Source: Vitellaria paradoxa (Eukaryota; Streptophyta; Magnoliopsida; Ericales; Sapotaceae). Taken from it: a stretch of DNA of 64,000 bases. A program made the translations under genes and the position numbers. The notes below the pieces were generated by a model, which saw nothing but the letters and a program-made list of their open reading frames with translations, searched no databases and was not told the origin of the DNA. Positions 20,707 to 35,255 of the stretch are shown here, one piece after another (positions within the stretch are counted from its first letter, which is position 1; each line of letters opens with the position of its first letter). The DNA is taken from the NCBI GenBank assembly GCA_019916065.1, contig CM034240.1, positions 46,920,238 to 46,984,237 on the forward strand, given 5' to 3'.

Positions 20707-22941
20707 CCTCCTCCTCCGCCTCTAGATAAACATAAACATAAAAACAAAACCACATTACTTAAAAGATAACCAAGCGCACAAAAGCAAAGTCAGAACAATT
20801 TAAATGCTACTTATTTTGCTTGGAACTGCGTTCTAAATAGATTTACACAATCAACTAACCTTATCAGTAAGTCAACAAGCAATATCTATTTTCATGTCTT
20901 TTTACACTGTTTACCGAACAGTGATGTTAATAATTTTTCTACTCAAAATAGAAGAAACGCGCAAAACCAGTATGCATTGTCAGGAAAAGAAAATGAACTT
21001 TAAAAGAAAAAAAAAATTGACAGATCTGATGACATTATTCTTCCGAAACGGTCACTTGATCTTCTCAATACGGGAAGTTTTATTTTATTTTTAATCAAAA
21101 TTTATTTTTTTTTATTTGATAGTTTTAGGCTTGTTGCTCATAGTTATAAAAAAAATATTTTCAAATAAGAAAATTCTTATACTTAGTAAAATTTAAATTT
21201 TTTTTAAAATACTTCAAAATAGAAAAATTCATATATGCATAAAAAAATTAATTTCTTTTTTTGAAAAATTAACTTTATAAAAATACTTCAAAATAGAAAA
21301 ATTGGCTTTATTTTACCTGTCAGTTAATTTTTATTATTTTTTTAATTTTTTTATGAACACAAGTCACCTGCCCAGAAATTACCAAACAAAAATAAATTAA
21401 ATTTTAATAAAAAAAAAGTCATATAAAATAAATAAAATTAAAAAGAAAAAATAATTTTTCCTTTCTCAAATCAACCCTTACATTTGCTGCAAAGAGAATA
21501 TCAAACTTGATTACTGATTTCTTTGTGGAAACCACAGTTATCGCGTTTCGTTTTACATAAAAGCACTTAATTTTTTTTTTTTATAGGACGAGTTATTTTA
21601 TTTAATATGTTAAATTAAATTGTCAAAATTTATTTAGATACGATTACTAATCCCAATTAATACATGTCATAACCAAAATTAAAGCAAGAAGGTAAGCTAC
21701 TAATTATTGAGATCAGATTGCTTGTCCCTACCATTTCCTTCCTCTGTACATCCGAACTGAGGAAATAAAAATGAAAAATATTTCCCCCCTCGTCTTACAT
21801 TCAGAAATCAGAATTAAAATTACACCCCTTTGCAAGGTTCCTCTTTTCTAAGAAGGAAAATAAAAATAAACTGGCAAGGAATTAAAAATTAGGAAGATAA
21901 ATATTACCCTCATAACTTTTCATCTTTAAGTGTTTAAAAATTAAAAATTACTAATCCCAATTTAAAAAAAAAAAAAAAAAGAAAAGAAAAACTTATAACT
22001 CAAAACGGATCTAATCTTAATATATAAATTAAATCCCGATCTTGCAAGACAAGACCCGACTACTTTTATGTCTGAATCAAATCTATTATTAAATTCGGAC
22101 CGAGTCTATATTTGACGAGTTTAATTCAAATCCGATCAATTCGCAGACCCACACCAATATAACATTTACCCTCCAAAACCAAGTTTGTCTAAAAATAATA
22201 AACAATTACTTTGTAATTTTCCACCCCTTTTAGTCTCGCTGCAAATGCATCCTGAAAAATTTATACCTGATTCCCAAAATGAAATGGGCTAAACTTTTAA
22301 CCACGGACCAGACCCACCCTAATGCCAAACACCCTCACCAACAACAACTAGAATATGACGACAAACAATGGCAGATCACGGGTGGCCTACCTTCCAAACA
22401 GTATGAAAGCCCGACCATTTATATAAATGTATGTATCAATTTTCATTTACATAAGCAGCTCGATGAATTATTGATCCCAAGATTGAAATTCCTAACTTCA
22501 GACAGACCACATATATACATTCAATGCATGAACAAAAAGGAAAGTACAAATATAATATTAACTACAATAAAATTATAAAAAGGGGCAACCAAAGCCTGAA
22601 ACTAACCCTATTCAATGCATGCATTTCAAAGATGACAAACATATACAAATTGCCCGTTATTTCCACCATCTTTAAGTGGTAAATAACTACTGTTCAAAAG
22701 AGCCAAGGGAAAAATCAATATATTTAAAAAAAAAAAGAATTAGGGTTAGGGCAAGCCTCCAAACTAACACATCAAAAAATACCCCCAAGGAAGAGACAGA
22801 TTGGCCTCTTTCTTTACAGGTAATTAAAGGAGAAGAGAAAGGAGGAGACAAAAAAAAAAAAGAAAGAAAAAAAGAAAGAAAGAATGAAAAACAGAGGGAT
22901 GAAATGCCCCACCAAAAAATAAAAACCTTATCTACAAGTAC
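20516..22941. other. AT-rich intergenic DNA and 3' region of the hydrolase gene
   Basis: It contains an (AAT)n microsatellite at 20676-20706, A/T-rich spacer and, near 22,600-22,941, the probable 3' UTR of the minus-strand hydrolase. Open frames here are low-complexity (lysine-rich) and not convincing. Confidence 0.5.
20676..20706. repeat. (AAT)n microsatellite
   Basis: About ten uninterrupted AAT/ATA units, followed by a short CCT-rich stretch. Confidence 0.95.
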
Positions 22942-24948
22942 TCATAGGAAGGATTCATTTTGATTTTGCACGTCTGGTTTTGTTAACAGTCTGCTAATGA
23001 AGGGTGATACAGCTGCAAGCAATGCCTTGGGGCACTCCTCGTGCGGAAGATGGCCACACGCAGATATTGCAACCAGTTTCTGCACAACGATACGTTAGCA
23101 AGATCAACAACAGATTAAACGGCTCATTTTCAAAATTTTACACTAAAATATACCAAAGGAGTTATCTGGATACTTGACAATCCTAGCATATTTAAAACTT
23201 AAGTGGCTTGTTCATGAAATAATCACATGCCATTAACAACAGACTTGCTTTTCCCTGCATTAGCTGAATGACACCAAGTTTGTTTGGTTTTTATATGTTT
23301 ACAATAAAACGAAGTCCCTAGTAATTTCAAACAGTGATTAGCCACTTCCAATGACAAAGAAGATTTTATTATCTTCATTGAATCTATCAATCTCAACTAA
23401 TATGCCATGGATTATTGGTTTTTTGGTCCCAAAACTCCCAACACTACACAAGTACGTAAGTAGACCGAAGAGAGGTGCTTACAGAATTTACAAACTTTGA
23501 AGCCATTACTTGAGCAGATTTCAGAGGTACAAGAGAATCTTCAGCACCTGAAATAACCAAAACTGGCAAGTCCTTGATTGCTTGAAGCAATGATGCTGCA
23601 TTTTCTGGTGATAGGACTGTTTCAAATGATAGTTTTCCCATCTCATGAAGAGCTTCATCCCAACCTTCTACGTATAACGGAGCCTAGTTCCAAAACAGGG
23701 GCAAAACAAATGAATTGGTCAACCTATTGATTGCAATTCCAAGAACATAGCATCATATCTGAGCCCAAACCAGATAGAAATTTTGCTGAAATTTTATTCG
23801 GAATAAAGCAGTAGTTCAGAGTAATGTCACTGCATATGAGTATCTAACTTTAATCTCATTCCCATATGTTATTGCATTTTTTTTTCAAACCCATAAAAGA
23901 AAAAAAGTGTTTCCCATATTGGGTGGGGGGGGGCACTCTGAAACATAAATAAAACATATCTTACTCCTACATGATAAGAATTCAGTCACGTCAAGAATAG
24001 GATAAATATGCAACTCAATGCCTTATTGACCTTTACAATGCGAAATCTCTACATTTGGCTTACAATTGAATTATCAAGAGTAATTACAACCAAGTGGCTA
24101 TAAGAAAGCATCCAAGTGCAAAATGATCTCATATGCAGTGACTTGACAAAAATCTTTAACCAATGTACTCCAAGACTAGGTGGTTCTAAAAATTGGTGAC
24201 AAGAAATTTGCTGAAATAAATAAAATTGGTGCAGAAAGTTTTAAGGATCAGTGGACATACCTTGTACAGGCTCAAAACTTCTGCTGTTAGCTTCGTAGCA
24301 TTGTACCATGCACGTCGATTAATCACTTGAGTAATTTCTGTGCGCAGTAAAGGACGAACTAGGTGCTTCTTCCCAAGCGAAGTGTGCAAGAGTATTCTAG
24401 CAAAACCAGGAACCACTTCCCTTGATAAGCTTACACTCAGTAATACCAACCCTTTGATTTCAACCTGAAAAAAGAATGATAAAAAAAAAAATGAAAAACA
24501 AGAACAAGAATTCTGCAATTTTTTGTAAAATTATTGGAGGGACATGATTTTTTTTTTTTTTTTTTTTGGATCAAGGAACATATGTGACCAGATCCTGGAC
24601 AAACTTGGAGATGAAACTGAAGCGGTCATAAAAACATAATTAGCACTGATATTCTCTTTTGGCCCTGAAGTGGGCAGCTGATAATCAGAACCTGAAGAAC
24701 TGGCTAATCATCCTCAAAACTAATAAATAAGCCAGTGCTTGTCCATTTGGTAAGGTCATATCACACATATTAAGAGAACTTAAAACAAGGATTGTTGGTC
24801 AGCTAATTTGATCACCAGAAGAGAGAGGAAAGAAGAAAGACTTTTCTGGAGGACATGGATGGATAAAAGAATGAGATAGCCCTTTCACATTTAGGTTACC
24901 ATTAATCTTATGGAGTTAAATTGTTTAACTAGAGGAATCTAAGGTGGG

Positions 24949-24979
<31 letters not shown>

Positions 24980-27900
24980 TTATTTTCCCACGACCATCTG
25001 GTTACATGAAAGTTTTAAGAGAACATTAAGATCTACATTCTTGTAATGCATTATCCTGAATAAAATTGTAGGAAAACAAACATTCATTGAAAAATCACCT
25101 AACTGCAAATTAGTTCAAAAAATTGCAATCTATGCCAGAATCCAAATGGTATTTCAACTTCAAGCTAATTTATAAAAAGAAGGCACTCACATTAACAGAA
25201 TTTGGTGATGCACGGACTCTTTGTGCAGCCTGTAAGGCAAGCAGGCCTCCATCATCATGACCAACAAGTATAACTGAAGAAAAGCCCATCTCCACACAGA
25301 AAGAAAGAAGCAGTTCAATCTGGAAACGCCAACGCCAACTTATCAAAAATAAAAATAAAGCCCCCAAAAGAAATATTATGAGAGAAATGCCATATCAGCA
25401 GCAATAATGGGACTTCAAGATTTATCTATGAGAAGCCTGGCATATTTTTCAAATTCAGATATGTCCACAACCTTGGCAGTTTTCTTTTTATTCTGTTTTC
25501 CCAATTGGCAGATTCCATACCAAGCCTGATTTTTGCTGTTATCACCTTGTTCTCGTTCTTTAATTTTTTTTTTCCAGGTAGTAACCTCCCATACCCAAAC
25601 TGATGCATGCCAATAGCATTAACTTTGTATACAAGAATGGACACTTCAGACATGCTTATACTTTACAATTATATATATCAGAAAGCAAGCCACAGCTTTT
25701 ATCTCTAGCCCTTCTATAATTCCCGATTTTATAAAAATCAACTCTGTTAAAGGAATTAATAACAAAACAAACACAGAGGCACACAAAAAGTGCAATCATT
25801 TTCTCAGTCACAGTTATCTGAACTCAATCTGTTATTATTTCTGAACTCAATCTGTTATCATCTACTCATGCTTAAAGCGAAACAATCTGGCAGTGGCACC
25901 ACAAACAAAACTAGGAATTGCACTGTTCCAATATGGGGTAACTTGCATCATTTAAATTCAATGCGCATGGTTATCTCTGTTTCCCATTTATGGTAATTTC
26001 CTTTTCAGTTACTGAACAGTAGGAGAACTTTTGATGGTCCCATGATAATTATTTGGCTTCATTTTCCATCCGGCCAATTAGGTAAACTAAAACTAAACCA
26101 ATATCACCGAACAATAATACCCTAGCTATTCATGTTCTGGAACCCATTCTTAAAAAACACAGTACACCTGCATTCCCAAACGTTAAATTTAGCAATAAAA
26201 CATGTTATTTGTTTTTGTAACTTTTTTCCCCTCTTTATTTTTTTTTTTTAATTCAAAATGAGGTGGATTTTTGGTAGGACAAGATGTTAAAAAAAAAAAA
26301 GGACCATATTGCTCTATTAAATACATTTTTAACAATTAATTTGAACAAGAATAAATTGTGTTTTGTTGTATGTGTAATTTTTAACAAAAAACCCTCTCAC
26401 ATTAGGAAGTACCTTTTTCCAGAAGGTACATTTAGAAGTACCTGTTAAAAGAATGATTTGTAGAACTCTATCCGTATCACACGTCATGTCCTACGACATG
26501 TGGTATACCACATTCAAGTTCCCGTTCCACGCATACAATACCCCTAACATGTCATGTTGTAAGATATGTAGTATACTACATTCAAGTTCCTGTTCCTGTT
26601 CCACATACAATATCCATCCAACCATAGAAGGGAACATTGCACTAAAGATTCATTCAGTAGTGGAAATACCTGATTTTCAAGTTTATATGGATTAGGCAAA
26701 TGATTTTCCTCCCAATCTTTTTGGCGTGGTCTCGATGTCAGTCCCCATCCTGGCCGGTCAAAAGCAACAACTGTACAACCAACCTGCCGAGCTAGCACAT
26801 CCATCAAATGCCTCCATGAGAAGACCCCCCCTCCAAATCCATGCACTAAAACAATGCCAATTTGGCCACTTGCTCCCAAAGTTTCCTCCGCCAATGGAGA
26901 GCTCAATGTATTCACTTCTGCTATATCATTAGAATCATCTAGACTCAAAACAGGAATTTTTTCTGACAACACAGGAGAAGTCACAGAGCCATCTAATAGT
27001 GGAGTATATAGAGAAGATGTGTGGAATTGATTACTAAAGCTCCTGTGAAGATGATGCTGGTTTTTCGATGGAACTGTCAATGATGGTCTTTCAAAAAAGG
27101 TTGTGGATGATAAGGAACGAGGAGGTGAACTGGACATGCTAAGTTTGTAGTGCAGGGCAAGCCCTTGGCAAGTACAAAATAAGCTGTCAACATCAGCAAG
27201 GACTGTAGCCGGGACCTCCCCTTCATCACGACCTATCCCTCCAGCCTTTCGCTTGATTTCACTGTCATTTTTTGCTGTTTTACCTGCAGTGGGAGTAGGA
27301 GATCGTGGAAGCTTCTGGAAGCCAGAGAAAACAGTTTTACAAAGTACCTGATAATTTGTGATGGAGATTAGCATAAATTATAAGATAGGAATACTCTTTT
27401 TTTCAATTGAATCAAAATTCAAAACCAAACTCAAAAGCAGACTGATTGTTTGCTCAAACACTCAAGGGAATCTTCTTTTGTCCCTTACAGTCATCCCGCA
27501 TATATTTTCTCTAATCAATTTCCACTCGTAACTTCCAAGACCAGGAATTTACTCTCCGAGGAACTCCATCTAAAATGTTGGGGTGGATCTATTTATTTCC
27601 AGTCTAGATTGTTGCATCTAAACACTGTAAAAGCCATTGAAAACTCTAGGAGCTTAAAATTGCAGTTAAAGAAGTATTTATCCAGCAAATTCAGTCACAA
27701 ACCTTGAAGGGTAAGCAAAGACAAACATACTGGTGCAATTAACATTAGCGAAATGAGTGCCTGAGATAATTGAATGTCTGCAGTGTTCTCTGGACTAATG
27801 GCCTTTCCCATTGTAATATTACTAGATTTCACACATGCAATTCCCCAAAAAAAAAAAAAAAAGAAATCTGGGAAGTAAATGCTTGATTGCATCGGGCATA

Positions 27901-29023
27901 TGTGCTAATAAAATAAGAGAAACAAATAAAAAGACAAATATTTTAGAGGAACTACAGCAATCTTACTGCTTCTGGATCAACTCGGTGAAAGAAAAGTTTC
28001 CTCCGTGCTCTACAGCTTGTTCTGTAAGCAACCACAGTATGGCCAAGGGCAAAGACCACGGACGAGAGAAACAAAACCGGCATTCCCCATGACTTCTTCA
28101 AATGAAGCTTCTGTTTTGAGAGGGAAGATGAAGCTTCAGCCTCCATTTGAGAGTTGACAGTGAAAACACAAGCCTTGACTGAAAGGAGAAGAATTGAACT
28201 GAAGGAACACAGCATCACAGTTCCAAGATATGGGCCGTGGGAGAGGGCTGGTCCATCACACATTGAATAAACACCTGTTGCCATGAAAAATAAAAAATAT
28301 AAAAAAGAAAAAAAAAACATAAAGACAGTACTGAAAAATTAATAACGATAAAATCATTGCTTTGTTAACCTTATTAAATTGTAGGTTTATGCGAAATAAT
28401 AAGAACCTCACCCCCCCCCCCAAAAAAAAAGCAACTCCTCTGAAACAGTCCAAGATTTAGTTTGAAAAAGCTCTAAATTTTCATCAAAAGTGGTGTCTAT
28501 AAAGAGATTCAAGTTAAGCTTCTGAGATAAAAACAATGTATTCCATTGCGGCTTTAAATGCGAAGTGTATTTTTCTTTTTCAAAAAAAATTAGAAATGTG
28601 GGGAAAACCCAAAACAGGGATAAAAGTGAAAAGGTGTATATTTATTATTTTTCCACCCCCCCTTTTTTTTTCAAACATGTAAAATCAAGGTATTCTGGCA
28701 TTAATCAACAATAAGAGTAACAAAACAATCAAGGTAACAGAGACATGGAAAAACATACAGGTGATAATGAGAGATCTGACGACCGAAACCAGAGGAATAT
28801 CTGTCAAAGAACTCTTGAATGCATATCTATGCAAATGCTCTTTGAAGGTGTAACATCCGACGCAGGTGAAGCTCGAAATCAACACACTAGGGACCAATAT
28901 ATCCAGTGCAACAACCAATAAAGGGGCGGACATTACCAGAAGCGACGCCACCATTGCCAACATGAAATATAGCGTACGCACACATCTCCGAACCTTCTCC
29001 AATCCTCCCTTCCCGGCGGCCAT
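22942..29023 (-). CDS. Membrane-anchored alpha/beta-hydrolase with Asp-type nucleophile motif
   Basis: Seven exons on the minus strand: 29023-28759, 28274-27967, 27347-26670, 25319-25191, 24464-24261, 23683-23483 and 23079-22942 (TGA), giving 640 residues. All introns are GT..AG. The N-terminal third has hydrophobic segments at about residues 17-55, 104-126 and 152-172, so it is probably membrane-bound. The hydrolase domain starts near residue 350: oxyanion-region VHGFGGG (359-365), FDRPGWG (387-393), elbow GHDDG (437-441), acid candidate GAEDSLVP (D577) and ACGHLPHEE (H605). The elbow has Asp439 where most hydrolases have Ser, as in epoxide hydrolases and haloalkane dehalogenases. The family resembles Arabidopsis At1g52750/At1g15490/At1g80280, whose substrate is unknown to me. 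The start is the first ATG giving MAAGKGGLEKVRR; an in-frame upstream start would add about 19 residues. Confidence 0.92.
24953..24980. repeat. (GA)n microsatellite in a hydrolase intron
   Basis: An interrupted run of GA dinucleotides within the intron 24465-25190. Confidence 0.9.
25320..26669 (-). other. Third intron of the hydrolase gene
   Basis: A 1.35-kb intron separating the exon that ends ..YKLENQ from the one starting IELLLSFCVEMG. It is AT-rich with a near-duplicate pair at about 26475-26610 (cgacatgtggtataccacattcaagttc and a variant). No coding sequence was recognised. Confidence 0.7.
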
Positions 29024-29388
29024 GATCAAAACCTTCCTCTCAAAAAAGAAAAAGAGAAAAAAAATCCTAAATATATACAAATATAATCTCTCCCTCCGGA
29101 ATTCAATCGAAAGTTATCCGATCAATGATCTTCAAGTAGGACTCCGGGAGATCTCAGATCGAATGCGAAATGAAACCCTAGCCGATGCCGATGCCTCGAC
29201 ATACGACGGCGTAACGGCCATGTTCTGGCGTTGGCGCGGCGCCCCCGGCGGTTGACTGTACCGGAATGTTGAGACGCCGTCGATTCCGCCGTGGGCTAGG
29301 GTTTTACCGAGGTCCGAGTGGGAGAAACAGAGACAGATTGGCGTTGAGAGCGTTTTTTTAAACAGAGGAGAGACTTTGGTTTCCTTCG

Positions 29389-29420
<32 letters not shown>

Positions 29421-29430
29421 GCTCGTCTGC
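29024..29430. promoter_or_regulatory. 5' leader and upstream region of the hydrolase gene
   Basis: The segment upstream of the start at 29023 is more GC-rich than the distal spacer (ggcgcggcgcccccggcgg near 29230-29250). It contains a CT/GA repeat at about 29393-29420, typical of plant 5' UTR or promoter DNA. The transcription start is not determined. Confidence 0.45.
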
Positions 29431-32400
29431 TGGCTGGCCTATGTTCTTTCCTTCTCTTTCTCAGCTTTTTTTTTTTTAATATTTGTTTTCCTCGTATTTG
29501 TCGTTAAATTGTAAACGGTAATTGCAGATTGAAAATCACTGTAATTACGAGTTTATGACAATAATAATTAATTGATCTGACAGCACAATTTCGATACCTG
29601 CCAGCATTTCATATTGACCGTACTACCCCTGTCTCCACTGTGTCTTGCCCTGTTTGGGCTTTTGTGCACCCGAATACTTGCGTACCTTGCATTTTTGTGG
29701 TGTTTAATTGATTAAAGTTTGAAAAAAAATATAATACAAATATAAAAATTTAATCTGTGATAAATTTTAATTGGAAATATTATAAAAAATTAAATAAAAT
29801 TAATAAATTTTAATTAATTTTGATCAAACAAACACCCACCTATCAATGACTGTTTTGGGGGAAAAGATTTATCAAATCTTCCATCTTTTTCTTTTTTTTT
29901 TTAATGCTTTTGAAAAAAAAATACATATTGAAGGTGTTTGAAATATCACCTATCATCCTCAAAATAATTTATTAAGCTTTGTTTGGTTTAAAAACAAACA
30001 TATTTTCATTAAAATTTAATTTTTTAAAAAAAAAACAATAACTTTTAAACTTCTCAATGGTATTCAAAAAAATTTTCCAAAAAATTTATGTCTATTTATG
30101 AAATTCAAGTAAAAAAGTAATAAAAAATTAAATTTTTATTTTTTCTATCACCCACGCTGTGAATTTTTTAAATTTCTTTTTATAAATGCGATTAACACGC
30201 TTAAAACATGCATCTTCTAAAAAATTATGATAAAAAATCATATAAAACAAAAAAAAATTACCAAAAAAAGTTAAAAATTGTTTTATAATCAAACAAAACC
30301 TAAACGAATTATTCTTGGAAGTTCTAAAAAAGTAAAAAGGACATAATGAAATAAAAAATTATGTAAAAAAGAATTAGGTAATACGTGCCAAGAAAGATTT
30401 TAATTGTTCAAATTTATATTGTTATATTTTATTAAGGATGTCTTTGGAGGTAAGTAATTGATTCATTAAAGGATTCTCAGGGGTAACATCACTTAATGTT
30501 AACTCCATGGCATCGAGACTGTAAACTTTCTGATCAAAATCATACGATTCATAATAAAAATAAATTTAAAGTTTCCCACTAAACATTTTTAAATATATTT
30601 TTATTGTGAACCATTTAATAAAAATCAAAAATTTCTTAACATTGATGTCGTGGGACTAACATCACTTGATGTTAGCCTTTCCTCTTTCTTCGTTAAACGA
30701 GGAAAGAGAGTAAGAGCGCAAAAGTTTAGTATTATTGCTAGGTTTTGTCAATGTGTTTAAATTTTGGATAATTTTAAGTTACATAAGATAAGTCTGAAAA
30801 TTATTTTAAACCTGACATGTTGCATGAGGTTTAGGATAAAAATATTAAAATATAATTTTATTATTTACATTTTATAAAATTGTTAAAATATAGAAGTAAG
30901 ATTAGGTATAAAACATATATAGTTAATTAATAAATATTTTAACTTTGTTTAGTCAAGTTGAAGTGTAAAAGGTGAAAAATCATCTAATAAATAGTGAAAT
31001 TTTAATTTATAAATTAAATAGCAGGTTTAATTGAGTAAATTTATGATTTAAGAATCCATTAAAACGAATTTGAGAATGAAATATTAGGCATGCTGGTTTA
31101 ACTTAGCCATTGTTTACATAACTCGACAATAATGTTATATTCGAAATTATAATTCATATTGGTATGTGTTTATACTTAAATATTTTAAAATTTAATGAAA
31201 ATATTAAATATTTAATTTATTTAAAATTAAATTAAATCAAATCAAATAATGTCAATTTTAAGTTAACATAGTTACGTCAGATTGAATTTATATTTTCCTC
31301 CTAACGACTTGATATTGAAATAAATAGCATTAATATTGTATTATGCATGATAACAAAGTATTATCATGCATTTTATCCATCTTTATCTACGTATGAAAAT
31401 ATGAGATCATGTCATCCAATTTCTATATATATAGCATTCACCATTATTAGTTGGACAAATGTAATAATGTTAGTTCTTAATCGCATAAGATGGCCAAAAA
31501 GTAATGCTCATGCAACAAAAAAATATATATATGTATATATATATGATTTGATAATGAACAGGGGGAACAATTATTTTTTGGAGTGCTTTTGTTGTTGTAC
31601 AATTTGATTATCTTAAGAACATGGGTAGGCAAGGAATTGATGTAAATCGATACTGCCCTTTTATAGTAATAATTGACGGCTAAAAGATCCAATTAATGTT
31701 CGTCTTTAAGCAAGCATATATATATAATGATATATATATATATAAATATAAAGATATATAGATATAACGATGTTTGCTCCTACCAAAAATAGATATTATT
31801 TCGCAATTACAAATTTTATTTGGTTATTATTTTTATTCAATTCATAAGCTCATTAAAATTAGTTAGTTGTCGTAAGTGATGATTGCACACTAGGCAAGAG
31901 GCAATTCACCCTTTTGATTTTGAAGATGAAATCAGTTGACATTAATTTAAAATTCTAAAACATAATAAGGTAAATCGCATTACAATGACATCAGTAAATA
32001 TAATATATAATACAATAAATTATAATAATAATAAAATATGCTAATTATATTTTTTGTGATATGGCATGTCTCTAATAAATTTTTGGGTATTGTTAAGAGA
32101 TTCAGTTAAATCAATAAATTAAAAAAAATATATTTATGGGTACAATGCTGGATTCGATTTTGAGAATTTTTACCATTCGTAATAGGTAAGATCGCTTATC
32201 TTCTACTCTTAATTCTAATACGACTCATTGTCATTTTTTCAGTTAATTTGTGTCTTTTTAGTAAAAATTCTGATTCTTCTGCCTCTCATTTTCGAGTTAA
32301 TAGCAAATGAATATGTTTTATATTTCAATTTAGAGAGATGCGACAAATCATTAACCATAAAAAAAATATCTAGTTTTAGTGTTCATTTGGGAACTGTTAG

Positions 32401-34984
32401 TTTCTAGTTTTTCAAATTTTTGACTTTTTTTAAAATAATCAAAATTATTTTTTTACGTTTTAAATTTCTTTTAAACCATTAAGAGCAAATATGTTAAATT
32501 AATAAAAAACATAAGAAAGTAGCTATTAAAAATTTTGATTTTTTATTCTCAAACGCAAAAAAAAATAAAAAAATAAAATAAAATAAAAAATAAATCTAAT
32601 CTTTTTGCTCCCCGAACTCTTCCCTACTTTATCGGTTCCATACGAGGCAATAAGTTTGTTTCAATATTTTAGATACAAAACTGCAATTTGTTAGAAACTT
32701 GTCAATTATGTCAACCCAATAATCAAAATCAAAATTTTAATCTTGCCAAATATTGCTAAACCCTATATGCTAAATATAAATGTAAAGAAAACTATACGTG
32801 AATTTCCCGTTAAAATTTGGTCTAAATGCCAACAATGACAAGCTTAAAGGGGAACTAGAAAAACCCTAACGTATTGGTGCTACTGGGGAAGGAATCCCTG
32901 GATAATTATGAGCGTGAAAAGGAGATGTTTTCACCATATGAAATCACACCATGCTACTCAACAAGCGAATTAAAATTAGATTAATAACTAACTGAGAAGA
33001 GTCTAATTTTTTATTTTTATGTTCAATTTTTATTTTTAAATTCTATTTGCATATTAAAAAAATAAAAACTCGAAATACATTAAGTGACCAAACTTGCTGG
33101 GAGGATAGTCAAGAGCAGTAAGTGGTGATCAGTAACAGAAGCATGATTAGAGGTGAGTGACACATGATGGTGGCTGAAGACAAGTGATTCTAACGACCGT
33201 GGCTGGGTGGTAGACAGATTGCGATATATGTGTTGGCTAGCTAGTAGTGAAATGAGATGGGTGGCGGCGGAGGTAACAGCCAACCGATGGTGGACGAATG
33301 AGCATGATGGGTGGCGACAGTGGCAGTGGTCTAAAGTGGCAGCGGTCTAAAGTAGCAGCAGCCAACAACGATAAGTGGTGGTGGTTAATAGTTATGACAG
33401 GTAGTTATAGAGGACAATGAAAAATTAAAAGAATACTTTTTTTTAAGTTTTCATTAATTTTTCATAATTTTTAAAATAATTTTCATATTTTTTAAAATTA
33501 AAAATTGTAAACAAATTTATAATTTGAATTTCAATGTTCAGTTTTTAAAAGAATAAAAACGAAAATTAAAAACTAATAAAAGTTTTATCACCCTAAATTT
33601 TTTAGCAAAGTTTAGTTTTGGAACCTTCTAAAAAACAATTAACTTTCAGTTTTTTAATTAAAAAAAGTATGATATGACACTTTAGTTTTTTTTAACAAAT
33701 AAATTGAAAAGTTAAAAATTAAAATTCTCAAACACCTGAGTTTGTTTGTTTTTTTTTTTTTTTTTTTTTTTTTTGCTTAAAAAAGTTACATTTTAAATTA
33801 AAAATCTAGCACCCAAACTATGTTTAAGACAATAATACCAATTAATATATACAAACTTAAATTTTATCATGAAAGTTCCATTTATAAAAAAAAAAAAAAC
33901 ACATGATTCCCTTAAATTATGACCTAATTTTTATTCCGTCGTCTATTTAATTCTGATATTGTATTATAAAAGTTATGACTATGCATCTTAAATTATTTTA
34001 ATGTCATTTAAATTGTTAATAAAAATTAATTACGTGAGTTATGTATAACAAGCACGTAAATTTTAAGTGGGAGATAAATCAAGCAAAATAGCAAAAAATA
34101 GAGAAAAGAAAAAGAAACACACTTATCCTTTAAATTATCACTTATATTTTACTTTACCCCCTCAACTATCAATAGTCTCATTTTGCACTTTAACTATATA
34201 TGATTTTGTATGTTAAATTACCCCAAATTACTTATGTTACTTAAATTGTTAATAGAAAAATATATAATAAACACTTAAGTGGAGAGTAAATCATCCTAAA
34301 TAAGTATATATACTAACTGTTTATGCTTTATTTCGTATAGATAAACAAGTTATATATAATAGTATAAACAAATCAGAGAAATAATTTTTGAAATAATTTT
34401 AATTATAATATTCAATTGAATATATAGTCTTTGTATTTTATTAAACAAGTAGCATATAAAGAGTTATTGGTGAATTATGAGGTTGAAAGAGTTGTTTTTT
34501 TTTTTTTTTTTTAAATTCTACCGATCTACCCTTTCTTAAATTCATTTGACTGTTTTCCGTTAATAATTTAAGCGACGTAAGAAATTTGGGACAATTGGAT
34601 ATATGATTTTATAATTTAAGATGTAATATGAGACGGTTGATAATAGGGTGTACAAAGTAGACGGAACACATGCGTTATTTTTCCTCCTTTTTTTTTTTTT
34701 GACTACTACTATGTGCTTATCATCTAGTTATTTTTCATCAATAATTTAAATAGTATAAATAATTTAAAAAATTTTAAGATATATAATTATAATTCATAAT
34801 ATAATGTATGAAAATTAATAATTAAAATGATAAAATGAGAAATGTGTCATAATTTAAAAAAAAAAAATTAATACATGTAAAGAAACTATTGCGGGAAGAG
34901 AATACTGTAATGTTTGGATGATAAGAAAAAATTTTAAAAATTTGATATAAAAGTGATACGTAATGAAATTTAATTGAAAAAAAT
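29431..34984. other. AT-rich intergenic region
   Basis: Long A/T-rich spacer with decayed repeats. Near 30,485-30,685 a palindromic gctaacatcaagtgatgtta-type motif appears, with a related half at 30,485. TA-rich tracts lie at 31,520-31,545 and 31,715-31,765. A GGTGG-rich patch lies at 33,235-33,410 (gtggcagcggtctaaag repeated). I see no gene. Confidence 0.5.
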
Positions 34985-35255
34985 TAAGTATCATTTAATT
35001 TGTTTTTGTATTTTTTGTTTTGTATTTTTTATTTTACACTTTTGAAAATAAAGAAAACGGTATAAAACTCATTTGATTACTTGTGTTTTCAAATTTTGTT
35101 TTAAAAAATAAAAAATGAGTTTACGTATGAAATGAATGGTAAAAACTCGTTTTGAGAATTTTTAATTTAAAGTAAGAAAAATATAGTATTTTTTATTTTC
35201 TCTTTTTAAAATTTTTAACACATAAAATAAAATAAAAAAATAGATAATTAGCAAC
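34985..35255. mobile_element. MITE family B member (diverged)
   Basis: It begins aagtatcatttaatttg and shares the family-B interior: cttttgaaaataaagaaaac, catttgattacttgtgtttt and gagtttacgtatgaaatga. The 3' end is poorly defined. Other copies are at 43.8, 54.9 and 63.4 kb. Confidence 0.6.

Noticed and set aside
22676..22963. Lysine-rich plus-strand open frame opposite the last hydrolase exon
   Set aside because: Low-complexity AAG/AAA runs on the antisense of a 3' UTR; not convincing as protein.
33080..33283. Minus-strand open frame of 67 codons rich in His, Ser and Leu
   Set aside because: It lies in a GGTGG/GTGGC-rich repetitive patch; the composition explains the open frame and no domain is visible.
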